Shown: positions 1 through 9,322 of the stretch, one piece after another
Layout: each line of letters begins with the position of its first letter
Numbering within the stretch: the first letter of the stretch is position 1
Assembly: GCA_963977065.1 (NCBI GenBank)
Contig: CAXBNF010000020.1
Span: forward strand, 1-49,495
Length of the DNA stretch: 49,495 nt
Direction of reading: 5' to 3'
Source of the DNA: Planktosalinus sp963977065
GTDB taxonomy: Bacteria; Bacteroidota; Bacteroidia; Flavobacteriales; Flavobacteriaceae
Translations under genes and position numbers: made by a program
Notes under the pieces: generated by a model
Told to the model about the DNA's origin: nothing
What the model saw: the letters and a program-made list of their open reading frames with translations, nothing else
The model's database searches: none

Positions 1-483
1 CAAGAGTAGCCTGACAGGACGCATCTCCTGCAGTGGTTTGGTCAGCAATTGGTTGAATTGTTGGGTCTGTTGTATCTTCTACTGTTACATCAAAACTTGT
101 AGCGGAATCGTTTCCTGAGGCATCGGTTACTGTAAGTGTTACGGTTGTTGTTCCGCTAAATACAGTTCCTGCGATTGGGTTTTGAGTTACAGTTGGGTTT
201 GCATCACAATTGTCTGACACCACTGCGAGTGCAGTAAAATCGGCAAGAGTAGCCTGACAGGACGCATCTCCTGCAGTGGTTTGGTCAGCAATTGGTTGGA
301 TTGTTGGGTTTGTTGTATCTTCAATAATGACATCAAATGATGTTGTGGCAAAGTTGCCTGAGGCATCAGTGGCTGTCAAAGTTACTGAGGTTGTTCCGGT
401 AATTAAAGTTCCTGGTACAGGGTTTTGTGTAATTGGAGGCGTACCACAGTTATCTGTTGCTATTACAAGCGACGTATAATCAG
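1..483 (-). repeat. Tandem HYR-encoding DNA repeats, period about 243 bases
   Basis: Bases 1-79 and 244-322 match with only two differences (positions 56 and 67 of the unit), while the rest of each unit has diverged clearly. A third, weaker copy begins near 484. Each unit encodes one HYR domain (about 81 residues) of the M36 protease. Near-identity confined to one third of the unit looks like recent local gene conversion or unequal exchange, which is inference. Confidence 0.85.
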
Positions 484-3400
484 CAAGTGTTGCCTGACAA
501 TTACTGTCACCACTAATTGTTTGGTTTGAAGCTGAACCAATGTTTGGAGCCAGATTATCAATTACAGTGACATTCGCTTGCGCAGTACTAAAGTTACCTT
601 CAGTATCTGTAACTGTTAGCGTGACTATTTGATTTCCAAGTGATGAACAATTGAACACATTGGGGCTTACAGCCAAAGAAGCAATACCGCAATTGTCTGA
701 TGAACCGTTATTGATATCATTGGCTGAGATTGTTGCTTGACCGTTGATGTCAAGGAAAACAGTCATATCCTGGGCTAAAGCAACCGGAGGTATATTGTCT
801 GCTGTTGCTGTTGCTTCAGCACGAGTACCTGTACATAAACTCGCAATGCTATATTCTCCAATGACATTCATAACGTAGTGAACATTGGGAAATCCAGTTC
901 CAACACTTGCAAGATTTGTTGGTTGAGTTATACCACAATCTGCTGCAGAAATATAAGAAGGTCCAGATTGACCAATCCCGTTTGAGCCTGGAAAAAATAA
1001 TGTAGTTCCATTTGCCGGAGTAAAAACTTCCATTACTAAAATACTTCCTGCTGGTACTGATGCGGAAAAAGGTGCCGAAACAACATTTCCATTATTTGCC
1101 GGTGAAACAGGGACATTAATACTTCCTAATAAAGAAAGGTTTGATGTGTTAAATGTTCCATTGAGAGTATGAAGTCTAACTGTTAATGTATAATTATTAT
1201 TTACAGATTGTACGCCAAACTGGACCTGGGTTACATTAAAATCTTCAGTAATGCCAAAGTCATTTGATAGATTAAAAACTCTCCAATGTGAAGTATTGGT
1301 GTGAGTTGTATTTCCTGCATTACAATAAACACTTCCTGTACTTATACTCTGTGAATTTGAATGTGTAATGGTAGCAGCTGTTGGAACCGGGTCTAAAACT
1401 TCTTCAGCATAGACACTGGTTGTCCCGGCAGGGTTAAAGGTGTATGAAGGTCCTGTAAAAAGAAGCGTTCCACCAGTAGCGGCATCATACCATTCAATGG
1501 TGTTTCCGGGGTCATTGGGTGTGGCTGTTAACGTAACACTGTCACCACTACAAAATGTATCGCTTGATACTGATGGTGCATCAGGTGCTTCTGTTACATT
1601 GATAATACTATTTGCTGTACCTCCACAAATGCTTGTGTAAGTCACCGTGTGATTTCCAACTCCGGCAATATTGGGATCAAAAGTATAGGTAGAACCATTT
1701 CCATCATCTGTCACACCGGGGCCTGAATAAGCTCCGCCACCGGGGGTACCACCGGTTAAACCTGATTGAATTCCTTCTGTTACACAAAATGATTCTGAAG
1801 CTGCGAATGTAGTGGGGGGTAAGTCAAATGCTTGTACATTATCTGAATTGGTTGATGAGCTACCCTGATTTGCACTGTAACCTAATCCTCTTTTGGCGAA
1901 AGCTGCCCATATAATACATTGGTTAGCCCCTCCATAAAGGGCTATATCTGCAGCAAGGATGGCATCTCTTCCGTCAACAAATCCTGGAGAACAGGGTTGC
2001 ATTTTAAGACCTTCAGTTACAAGCATCATAGAAATATTATTTCCTCCGGTACCATTGTAAAAATCTGTGTCAAAACCATATTGATCGATGAGACCCCAGG
2101 TCATTTCCCAAAGCATCATAGCCCAAACTGATCCTACACCATGAGGTGCAACTGCAGTTTGTGTTCTGTTATACGTATGTGAGTTTACCGCCATATTGGT
2201 GCTATATGGAAACTCTCTGATTCCGGGACCATTTCCGGCTTGACCTACCAGCCATGTACCAATACCTCTTGCATCGGTGCCTTGATCTCCGGGCTTCATT
2301 GTTAATAACAACGCATAGTAATCACTCCAACCTTCACCCATTTGTTCTGGTGTACTAGCAGTACTAAGACATCCTGAATTAAATCGTCCCCCTGTCAATC
2401 GTGTAGAAATACCGTGTCCATATTCATGGATGATTACACCATTGTCTAAATCACCATCTCTTGAGTTACAAACATACATTTGCATTCTGGGGGGATTACC
2501 ATCTGTAGGGGTTGCAAAATTTGCATTACAGGTTCCTCCTCCATCTTGAGCTTCAGCTCTTACCCAATCATTTGCTGAGCCTCCATTTCCATAGTTATTT
2601 TGTTGAAAATTACCACTTGTTTCATCAAAGCCATATTGATAAACAACATCGTGTACAATGTTGCTCCAGTAAAATAAGTTTGTAATTGCTGCGGGCAGAG
2701 ATCTGTTTGCAGCAGACCAGGTAGTATTTATAGGAAAATCAAAATTTAAGGAAACTCCTCCTTCTGCATAGGTGCCAGGAGAATTACTACCATTTATATC
2801 GTCGTAAGCTCTTACGTTATTTCCTCGTGTATTTGTATGTTCTACCCCCGGTGAACCATTGGTGTCGTGCCACCCAAAAGGAGAAGCAGTTACGTTTTCA
2901 ACACCGGTGACAAGAGTTCTGTTTCCGTGATTGGGGCTTTCAACAGGCATAGCATATACTCTGTAACTACCGCCCAGCAAAGCTCCATATTCTAAAATGG
3001 ACTCTTCCATTGTAACAACATCTGTATGGTAATCTGTTTGACTGGTAGCTTCATGATGATCAAGACTGTGGTCGTGATTTTCTTGGTCACCGTGAGAATC
3101 AGTATGATGTGATTCACAAACGTGTTCAATTGAACAATGGGATTGCCAATCGATTTTATCTATAATTTCTCCTGTTTGAGCATTCACTTTGTAGTTAAAG
3201 TAGTTTCTGCCTTGAATATCATCGATTGCCAAACTCCAAACTAACACAACATCTCCCTGTTTGTTTTGTTGATACATCAGTTTTACAGGAATATCTGTAC
3301 TGGATATTCCTCCTTTACTAATGATATATTCTTGTTTTTTAACATCTACAACATCAAGAACTTTCAAATTCTCAGATATACGATAATTTGAATGACCAGC

Positions 3401-3799
3401 TGCTGCTGCAACGGCTTGAAGTGGTGTTAATGAAGGTGATTTTCCTCCTTTTACTTTGTTTGAAACATCACCAATAAAACTATTGTTTTTACTTACAACC
3501 TCTCCATTTGAAGCAATATGAATACTGGCTTCCGCACCATAAATTTCAATATCGTTGACTGTTTGTCTGTAATAGATATGGTGTACACCACTGGTACTAC
3601 TGACATGCTCACTGGTTATAACCCAGTTTGCGACATCTTCCTCTTTAAGATTTTTACTATCTTGAGTTTTAAGTTTACTAGTTAATGAATTGTGATAAGC
3701 ATCAATTTTTGTTGTTGCTTCTTTGAGGTCTTGTGTGTAGGTTATTTGAATTGCAAATAAAAAACACATTACATAGGGAATAATGTATTTGTTGTTCAT
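1..3799 (-). CDS. M36 (fungalysin-type) zinc metalloprotease with Ig-like and HYR repeats, 3' end outside window
   Basis: Open from an ATG at 3799 to the window edge, so at least 1266 residues with the C terminus missing. Seen in order: signal peptide ending near TYTQ, an FTP-type propeptide (about 45-200), a His-rich stretch (221-258), the catalytic domain with HEYGH at 458-462 and GEGWSD with third ligand Glu489, Ig-like segments (about 665-800), a domain shared with three other proteins here (about 806-985), then HYR repeats of about 81 residues from about 1000 onward. HEXXH plus GEGWSD is the M36 signature, so a secreted endopeptidase is well supported. A T9SS sorting tail is expected past the edge but is not visible. 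It starts 10 bases after the stop of the tail-fibre-like gene and is probably cotranscribed with it. Confidence 0.93.
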   Translation of the reverse strand, partial: MNNKYIIPYVMCFLFAIQITYTQDLKEATTKIDAYHNSLTSKLKTQDSKNLKEEDVANWVITSEHVSSTSGVHHIYYRQTVNDIEIYGAEASIHIASNGEVVSKNNSFIGDVSNKVKGGKSPSLTPLQAVAAAAGHSNYRISENLKVLDVVDVKKQEYIISKGGISSTDIPVKLMYQQNKQGDVVLVWSLAIDDIQGRNYFNYKVNAQTGEIIDKIDWQSHCSIEHVCESHHTDSHGDQENHDHSLDHHEATSQTDYHTDVVTMEESILEYGALLGGSYRVYAMPVESPNHGNRTLVTGVENVTASPFGWHDTNGSPGVEHTNTRGNNVRAYDDINGSNSPGTYAEGGVSLNFDFPINTTWSAANRSLPAAITNLFYWSNIVHDVVYQYGFDETSGNFQQNNYGNGGSANDWVRAEAQDGGGTCNANFATPTDGNPPRMQMYVCNSRDGDLDNGVIIHEYGHGISTRLTGGRFNSGCLSTASTPEQMGEGWSDYYALLLTMKPGDQGTDARGIGTWLVGQAGNGPGIREFPYSTNMAVNSHTYNRTQTAVAPHGVGSVWAMMLWEMTWGLIDQYGFDTDFYNGTGGNNISMMLVTEGLKMQPCSPGFVDGRDAILAADIALYGGANQCIIWAAFAKRGLGYSANQGSSSTNSDNVQAFDLPPTTFAASESFCVTEGIQSGLTGGTPGGGAYSGPGVTDDGNGSTYTFDPNIAGVGNHTVTYTSICGGTANSIINVTEAPDAPSVSSDTFCSGDSVTLTATPNDPGNTIEWYDAATGGTLLFTGPSYTFNPAGTTSVYAEEVLDPVPTAATITHSNSQSISTGSVYCNAGNTTHTNTSHWRVFNLSNDFGITEDFNVTQVQFGVQSVNNNYTLTVRLHTLNGTFNTSNLSLLGSINVPVSPANNGNVVSAPFSASVPAGSILVMEVFTPANGTTLFFPGSNGIGQSGPSYISAADCGITQPTNLASVGTGFPNVHYVMNVIGEYSIASLCTGTRAEATATADNIPPVALAQDMTVFLDINGQATISANDINNGSSDNCGIASLAVSPNVFNCSSLGNQIVTLTVTDTEGNFSTAQANVTVIDNLAPNIGSASNQTISGDSNCQATLADYTSLVIATDNCGTPPITQNPVPGTLITGTTSVTLTATDASGNFATTSFDVIIEDTTNPTIQPIADQTTAGDASCQATLADFTALAVVSDNCDANPTVTQNPIAGTVFSGTTTVTLTVTDASGNDSATSFDVTVEDTTDPTIQPIADQTTAGDASCQATL

Positions 3800-3809
3800 A
3801 AGTTTGGGA

Positions 3810-5186
3810 TTAACGTTGAATTATAATTTGAAATCGTTCATGAGGGGTATCAGCAAACACAAATCGGTAGCTTTTACCGGTGCCTGCATATGTATGGGCG
3901 ACAAGTTGAAATGTATGAATACCTGCCGGAAGGACTATTGAACCTTTTCCGGCTAGATAAAAATATCCGGCGGCATAGGCACCTCCTCCTGAGCCTGATA
4001 GGTTTGAATAATAATCTGAATCAAAAGCAACTTTTGTGGCTGCTCCATTCACCTGAACCCAAGAACTGTATTGTCTTGGAGAGCCATCTGTAATTACGCC
4101 ATGATCATTAGGAAATGGATTTCCAGAAGGAGTGTTTGTTGAAACTCTAACACTAAACTGATAATTCAAATGAACAACAGATTCTTGTGTTAACGTAATA
4201 CTTTGAAGAGCGCCGATATTTGTTGTTGCTGCTTCACCATCATCTCTACCAATAATAACTCCTCCAGACGCCCCTGTTGTAGGAATAAAATTGATTGTAT
4301 TTAAAGCCATAAAGTTTTGCACAAGTGAAGGTCTTAATATAAGATCTCCGTCAGTATTAACATACACAGGCATAGGGTCTGAACTAGTGTAATGTGTATT
4401 GTTAGTAAAGTTTAACTCGTCTATTCTTGCTGTATTATTATCACCTGCAATGTGAAGTATCGTTCCAGGGGTATTGGTTTTTATGCCTATTCTGTTATCA
4501 ATGCCATCAATAAAAAGCATGTTTTCATTGTTTTGAGATTCAATTCGAGTATTGATATTTTCACCAAGGTTATTTATAAGTACAGCATTTTGAGAATCTT
4601 CTGTAAATCTAATAAATTCTTTGTTATCAGCACTCAACGCTAGATGATCCACGGTTGGCGACCACAAGCCCATATTTGTATTTTCCTGAAAGGAATAAAA
4701 AGGAATACTATTGGTTCCTCTTGCGATTGCCCTCAAACTTTGTGTATTTCGGGGAATTCTCAATCGGTTTGTATTATTTGTTCTAAAATCGACCCTTCTA
4801 TTGTTTGTAGTACCAATGAAATCAGTCCCTGAATTTGCATTGTTGTTACCTGCAATGCTCCATATTCGATCATTTGATTGTATTCTTACCCATTGACTTC
4901 CATCCCAGTAATAGTAACCTGGAGTGACAGCTACACTACCGACACCTGAATTTGCAGTATTAAATATTAATAATCCGGTAGTAGCAGAGGGTGTGATGGT
5001 TGAATTGTCAAGTGTGCTTAGTAAAGTAACTCTTGGAGCTAAAATTCCTTTAGAGTCACTTTCAATATCCAATAAAGCACCACTCGAAAAATTGGTAGTA
5101 CCTATACCCACTTGCGAAAATGATATATTTACAAATAACAGGGCAATGGGTATAAAAAAGCCTACAATTTGAGTAAGTTTGTTCAT
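3810..5186 (-). CDS. Secreted tail-fibre-like protein
   Basis: 458 residues with a signal peptide (about 1-24, ending NISFSQ). Directly after it comes VGIGT and then ALLDIES, the opening typical of a large group of Flavobacteria surface proteins resembling phage tail-fibre shafts. The middle (about 150-300) is rich in Asn, Thr and Gly with repeated IGI/DNR-type turns, suggesting beta-helical shaft segments. The last 140 residues (from about MALNTINF) form a separate compact beta-rich region resembling a C1q/TNF-like head, but that is only a guess. No peptidase S74 chaperone tail and no obvious T9SS tail are visible. It is first in a unit with the M36 protease. Function unknown; surface attachment is plausible. 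Confidence 0.8.
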   Translation of the reverse strand: MNKLTQIVGFFIPIALLFVNISFSQVGIGTTNFSSGALLDIESDSKGILAPRVTLLSTLDNSTITPSATTGLLIFNTANSGVGSVAVTPGYYYWDGSQWVRIQSNDRIWSIAGNNNANSGTDFIGTTNNRRVDFRTNNTNRLRIPRNTQSLRAIARGTNSIPFYSFQENTNMGLWSPTVDHLALSADNKEFIRFTEDSQNAVLINNLGENINTRIESQNNENMLFIDGIDNRIGIKTNTPGTILHIAGDNNTARIDELNFTNNTHYTSSDPMPVYVNTDGDLILRPSLVQNFMALNTINFIPTTGASGGVIIGRDDGEAATTNIGALQSITLTQESVVHLNYQFSVRVSTNTPSGNPFPNDHGVITDGSPRQYSSWVQVNGAATKVAFDSDYYSNLSGSGGGAYAAGYFYLAGKGSIVLPAGIHTFQLVAHTYAGTGKSYRFVFADTPHERFQIIIQR

Positions 5187-5319
5187 TTAATTTGATTTAG
5201 GGACGGTAAATGTAATGTGAATCAATTCTAAAAAACAAATAAAAGACGATAAAAAGATTATATTTTCGATAAAATGTAATAAAATGTAGGAAAAATATTA
5301 TAAAACAGTATGATTCAAT

Positions 5320-6240
5320 ATGATAAGCATACAAAACCAACTTTTAAATATCTATTTTAAAGATTATTTCAACACGAAATTTGTTCCTGAAATAACCTTA
5401 AAAAGAGAAGATCAAATTCACACTTTTGTTTCAGGTAATAAATTCAGAAAACTTAAATACAACTTAATTGAAGCAAAAAATAAACAGAAAAACACTTTAC
5501 TCACTTTTGGCGGTGCTTATTCAAATCATATAGCAGCCACGGCTGCTGCAGGTCAGGAGTTTGGGATTAATACAATAGGTATCATAAGAGGAGAGGAACT
5601 AATTGATAAGAGTGATGAAAACCCTACCCTCGCTTTCGCGAAAGCAAATGGAATGACCTTTCATTTTGTAAACCGAGATCAATATAAACATAAACATACC
5701 AATGAATTTCAAAACATCTTAACAGAAAAATTTGGAGATTTTTATCTGCTTCCTGAAGGCGGAACAAACCTTTTGGCTATCAAAGGTTGTGAAGAAATTT
5801 TAACAGAAGAAGATACAGATTTTGATTATATCTGTTTACCAGTTGGAACCGGGGGCACCATGGCCGGGATTGTAAACAGTAGTAAACCGCATCAAAAAAT
5901 ACTGGGATTTTCTGCTTTAAAAGGAGATTTTCTAGAAAATGAAGTAAAAAAATGGACTTCAAAAACAAATTGGGAAATCACAGATGCTTATTGTTTTGAT
6001 GGGTATGCTAAAATCAACGAAGAGTTGGTAAATTTTATAAATGAGTTTAAAAATAAAACAAATATACCACTTGATCCAATATACACCGGAAAGATGATGT
6101 ATGGTATTTTTGAGCTGGTTAAGACAGACTTTTTTCCAAAAAATTCTCGTATTTTAGCCATTCATACCGGAGGTCTTCAAGGGATTCAGGGTATGAATTT
6201 ACAATTGAAAAAAAGAAATTTACCCCTTATAAAAATTTAA
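5320..6240 (+). CDS. PLP-dependent D-cysteine desulfhydrase / ACC deaminase family protein
   Basis: 306 residues. The segment GNKFRKLKYNL near residue 40 carries the PLP-binding lysine seen in this family; LTFGGAYSNH follows, and a glycine-rich phosphate loop (PVGTGGTMAGI) lies near residue 175. Family members convert D-cysteine to pyruvate, sulfide and ammonia, or open the ACC ring; sequence alone does not decide the substrate. An out-of-frame ATG at 5310 was not used because only the 5320 frame stays open. It is followed one base later by the glucosaminidase lipoprotein, so the two are probably cotranscribed with hemL. Confidence 0.85.
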   Translation: MISIQNQLLNIYFKDYFNTKFVPEITLKREDQIHTFVSGNKFRKLKYNLIEAKNKQKNTLLTFGGAYSNHIAATAAAGQEFGINTIGIIRGEELIDKSDENPTLAFAKANGMTFHFVNRDQYKHKHTNEFQNILTEKFGDFYLLPEGGTNLLAIKGCEEILTEEDTDFDYICLPVGTGGTMAGIVNSSKPHQKILGFSALKGDFLENEVKKWTSKTNWEITDAYCFDGYAKINEELVNFINEFKNKTNIPLDPIYTGKMMYGIFELVKTDFFPKNSRILAIHTGGLQGIQGMNLQLKKRNLPLIKI

Positions 6241-6241
6241 T

Positions 6242-7081
6242 ATGCGCCTCACTAGTATTTTTTTAATCTTATTTTCTGTGTTTTTAATTAGCAGTTGTGG
6301 TTCTAAAAAGCGAGTTGCTAAAAAAATTCCGCAAAAGCGTGAAATTATCAAACCACCTGCAAAAGAAACGCCTGTGGTTGTTGTTGACAAAGAAGATAAA
6401 CTACCTCCCACTGAAGTAGTCACCCCCGCCCCAAATGCTTCTTATGCTGAAGTTGTTTCTATATATATTGACAATTATAAAAAAATTGCACAAGAAGAAA
6501 TGTTACTTTATGGAATTCCTGCGAGCATAAAAATAGCACAAGGAATATTAGAATCTGGTGCCGGAAGAGGTGATTTGTCAATGAGGTCAAACAATCATTT
6601 CGGAATAAAGTGCCACTCTGGCTGGACAGGTGAGAGTGTAAGACATGATGATGATGAATTACAGGAATGTTTTAGAAAATACAACGACCCAAAATATTCA
6701 TTTAGAGACCACTCGCTTTTCCTTACATCAAGGTCCAGATACAGCGATTTGTTTACACTTAAAAAAGACGATTACAAAGGGTGGGCCAAAGGCCTTAGAA
6801 AAGCAGGTTATGCAACAGACCCTAAATATCCGGATAAGCTAATAAGTATTATAGAGCGCTATGAGTTATATAAACTCGATTCAGAAGTGCTAGGCTCTGA
6901 AGCAAACATTGCTAATCCTGACGCTACTAAAGTAAATACCTACACTGTAAGAGCCGGTGATACTCTATACTCCATCGGAAGACGATTTAATATTCCCGTT
7001 GATACTTTAAAGCAATACAATGGACTTTCATCTAATGATATTAGTGTGGGTCAGGTGCTTTACTTACATCCAAAAAAATAA
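6242..7081 (+). CDS. Glucosaminidase (GH73)-LysM peptidoglycan hydrolase lipoprotein
   Basis: 279 residues. A lipoprotein signal peptide ends in the lipobox LISSC, followed by a basic and proline-rich linker. The glucosaminidase domain (about 65-215) shows GIPASIKIAQGILESGAG, with the predicted acid Glu in ILESG, then NNHFGIKCH and an FRKYNDPKYSFRDHS region typical of the family. A LysM domain closes the protein (about 230-279; TYTVRAGDTLYSIGRRF). It probably cleaves the N-acetylglucosaminyl bond in peptidoglycan while anchored in the outer membrane. It sits 1 base after the preceding gene and 6 bases before hemL. Confidence 0.92.
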   Translation: MRLTSIFLILFSVFLISSCGSKKRVAKKIPQKREIIKPPAKETPVVVVDKEDKLPPTEVVTPAPNASYAEVVSIYIDNYKKIAQEEMLLYGIPASIKIAQGILESGAGRGDLSMRSNNHFGIKCHSGWTGESVRHDDDELQECFRKYNDPKYSFRDHSLFLTSRSRYSDLFTLKKDDYKGWAKGLRKAGYATDPKYPDKLISIIERYELYKLDSEVLGSEANIANPDATKVNTYTVRAGDTLYSIGRRFNIPVDTLKQYNGLSSNDISVGQVLYLHPKK

Positions 7082-7087
7082 ATTCAA

Positions 7088-8377
7088 ATGATTTATACAC
7101 GCAGTAGTGCTTTATATGCTGAAGCCGAAAAAGTAATACCCGGAGGCGTTAACTCACCAGTAAGAGCTTTCAAAGCAGTGGGAGGTACACCTATTTTTGT
7201 TGAAAAAGCCAAAGGAGCCTATCTTTATGATGTTGATGGAAATCGCCTGATTGATTACATCAACTCTTGGGGGCCGATGATTTTGGGTCATGCATATGAG
7301 CCAGTAGTTAAAGCAGTCATAGAAAAAGCAGAAAAAGGAACTTCTTTTGGAATGCCCACACAAATTGAAACAGAAATTGCACAATTGGCAGTTTCTATGG
7401 TGCCAAATATTGATAAAATTCGCTTTGTAAACAGTGGCACCGAAGCCTGTATGAGTGCAGTAAGGCTCGCTCGCGGTTTTACCGGAAAAGATAAAATCAT
7501 CAAGTTTGCCGGCTGCTATCACGGTCATAGCGACTCGTTTTTAATACAAGCAGGAAGCGGAGCTGTTACATTTGGTTCACCAAACAGTCCCGGCGTGACT
7601 CAAGGTACTGCTAAGGACACTTTGATGGCTACCTTCAATGACCTTGAAAGCGTTGAAAAACTTTTTCAAGCAAATAAGAACGAAATTGCTTGTATTATAA
7701 TAGAACCCGTTCCCGGAAATATGGGATGTATTCCACCTAAAGCAGGTTTTTTGGAAGGTCTGAGAGATTTGTGTGATGAATATAATGCACTTTTGGTTTT
7801 TGATGAAGTAATGACCGGCTTCAGACTTGCAAAAGGGGGTGTTCAAGAGCTCTTAAATATCAAAGCTGATATTGTATGTTTTGGCAAAGTAATTGGTGGT
7901 GGTCTTCCGGTTGGAGCATTTGCGGCACGAAATGAAATAATGAAACAACTTGCTCCGGAAGGTCCTGTTTATCAAGCAGGAACTCTTAGTGGTAACCCGC
8001 TGGCAATGGCAGCAGGTCTTGCAATGCTCTCTGAATTAAATAACAACCCGCAAATTTTTGATTCTATTAATGAAAAAACAGCATATCTACACAGAGGGTT
8101 GAACAAGGTTTTAACAGAAAAAGGTATTACTCATACCATAAACAGACTGGGTTCTATGATTTCTGTGCATTTTTGTGAAGATGAAGTGGTTGATTTTGAT
8201 ACTGCTGCAAAAGGGAATAATGAGATATTCAAACAGTTTTTTCACGGAATGCTAGGTGAAGGAATTTATATTGCGCCAAGTGCCTTTGAAACCTGGTTTT
8301 TATGTGATGCGCTTTCTTACGGAGATTTAGATGATACCATTTCTGCCTGTGATAGGGTTGCTAAAAACTTAAAATAA
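7088..8377 (+). CDS. hemL: Glutamate-1-semialdehyde 2,1-aminomutase
   Basis: 429 residues, the usual length. It converts glutamate-1-semialdehyde to 5-aminolevulinate in the C5 tetrapyrrole pathway, using pyridoxamine phosphate. Visible signatures are the N-terminal IPGGVNSPVRAF, the class III aminotransferase motif VFDEVMTGFR (about 238-247) and the cofactor lysine Lys267 in FGKVIGGGLPVG. It is last in a three-gene run and ends just before a strong hairpin. Cytoplasmic. Confidence 0.97.
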   Translation: MIYTRSSALYAEAEKVIPGGVNSPVRAFKAVGGTPIFVEKAKGAYLYDVDGNRLIDYINSWGPMILGHAYEPVVKAVIEKAEKGTSFGMPTQIETEIAQLAVSMVPNIDKIRFVNSGTEACMSAVRLARGFTGKDKIIKFAGCYHGHSDSFLIQAGSGAVTFGSPNSPGVTQGTAKDTLMATFNDLESVEKLFQANKNEIACIIIEPVPGNMGCIPPKAGFLEGLRDLCDEYNALLVFDEVMTGFRLAKGGVQELLNIKADIVCFGKVIGGGLPVGAFAARNEIMKQLAPEGPVYQAGTLSGNPLAMAAGLAMLSELNNNPQIFDSINEKTAYLHRGLNKVLTEKGITHTINRLGSMISVHFCEDEVVDFDTAAKGNNEIFKQFFHGMLGEGIYIAPSAFETWFLCDALSYGDLDDTISACDRVAKNLK

Positions 8378-8380
8378 AAA

Positions 8381-8400
8381 AAGCCGGAAAAATCCGGCTT
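8381..8400. terminator. Bidirectional terminator between hemL and the small exported protein
   Basis: A perfect 8-base-pair stem (8381-8388 with 8393-8400) closes a 4-base A loop. The plus strand continues into a T-rich run, and the minus strand continues into seven T's, so it can end transcripts from both converging units. It starts 3 bases after the hemL stop. Confidence 0.9.
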
Positions 8401-8420
8401 TGATTTGTTTTTAGTGTCGA

Positions 8421-8729
8421 TTATTTTTCTATGGTTGTCAAATACTTTTGATATTGTTCTGGTGTGAGAATTTCTTTAATTTCTTTATCAAAAGTCGCTT
8501 CAATTTCTTTAGTTGATGCTCCCTCTTTTGCTAATGCAGATTCCTTCTTAACCATAACTCTCCAAAGAGAACGCTGTTGATCACCAGTTAAATCAAGAGT
8601 TTGGCTTAGCTCTGCTACTTTTAGTTTTGCAACCTCCTCAGGTCGTTGTTGTGCATTTACATCTTGTACGGAAAATATAAAGGCAAAGGCTATTAAGACT
8701 AGGGTTATTAATTTTTTCATTGTTTTCAT
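8421..8729 (-). CDS. Small exported helical protein, Spy/LTXXQ-like
   Basis: 102 residues with a clear signal peptide (cleavage near NAQQ). The mature part is almost all helix: LSQTLDLTGDQQRSL followed near the end by EILTPEQYQKYL. The pairing of LDLT-x-x-Q and LTPEQ resembles the periplasmic LTXXQ (Spy/CpxP-like) helix pattern, which in other bacteria has chaperone or envelope-stress roles; that role here is inference. Two similar genes lie directly upstream. An in-frame Met at residue 4 is an equally possible start. Confidence 0.75.
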   Translation of the reverse strand: MKTMKKLITLVLIAFAFIFSVQDVNAQQRPEEVAKLKVAELSQTLDLTGDQQRSLWRVMVKKESALAKEGASTKEIEATFDKEIKEILTPEQYQKYLTTIEK

Positions 8730-8837
8730 TTTAAATTTAGATTACCAAGGCAATAATTAAGCCAAACCAAGTTAATGATTAAAATATATTTTTTTGGTTT
8801 AGGTAATTAACAGAAAATTATTTATTTTTAAATTCCC

Positions 8838-9197
8838 TTATTTTCTTAATCCACTACTACTCCATATATCAAACTGCTCTTTGTTTAATATTGCTTTCAT
8901 CTTGTTTCTATAGTCATTTTTCATTTCCTCCATTTTAGTTTTGTCATTTCTTGCTATAGTTCCATTTGATCTTTTTTCAGCCATATTAAGGTGAACTTCG
9001 AATACTTGTTTTTGTTGAGCTTCATTTAAATTTAGAACTTCAGTAAGTCTTATTACTGTAGTTTTTGCTCTTTGTTCAGCAGAAATGTCTTGCTTTTCCT
9101 GCTTCAAATTTTGATGCATATCTTGATCTTTCTGTCTTTCTTGGCTAATACCTATTGCTGTTACAAAGAGTACTGCGATTAAAAAAAATTTTTTCAT
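8838..9197 (-). CDS. Small exported helical protein, second paralogue
   Basis: 119 residues with a signal peptide ending near GISQE. The mature region carries the same layout as its neighbours: an Arg/Lys/Gln-rich helix, then RLTEVLNLNEAQQKQVFEV and, near the end, KAILNKEQFDIW. This is the LTXXQ-like arrangement with degenerate repeats. Likely periplasmic and possibly envelope-stress related. It is separated from its neighbours by about 110-125 bases, so each copy may have its own promoter. Confidence 0.75.
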   Translation of the reverse strand: MKKFFLIAVLFVTAIGISQERQKDQDMHQNLKQEKQDISAEQRAKTTVIRLTEVLNLNEAQQKQVFEVHLNMAEKRSNGTIARNDKTKMEEMKNDYRNKMKAILNKEQFDIWSSSGLRK

Positions 9198-9322
9198 TTT
9201 TGATGTGTTTTTAAATTATGATTTACTAAAGTAGTTATATTTATATTACAAAACAAAAGTAAGTTCAAAAATTGTTAATTATGATAAATCATTCAATATT
9301 AATTTTCAAAGAACTTTAAAAT

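Noticed and set aside
1..483. CRISPR-like repetition at the left edge
   Set aside because: The period of about 243 bases and the in-frame protein repeat show HYR domains, not repeat-spacer units.
1..3780. Several plus-strand frames of 60-70 codons (for example 276-479, 1440-1640, 1919-2131)
   Set aside because: Antisense shadows of the M36 protease, which is one continuous minus-strand frame with clear catalytic motifs.
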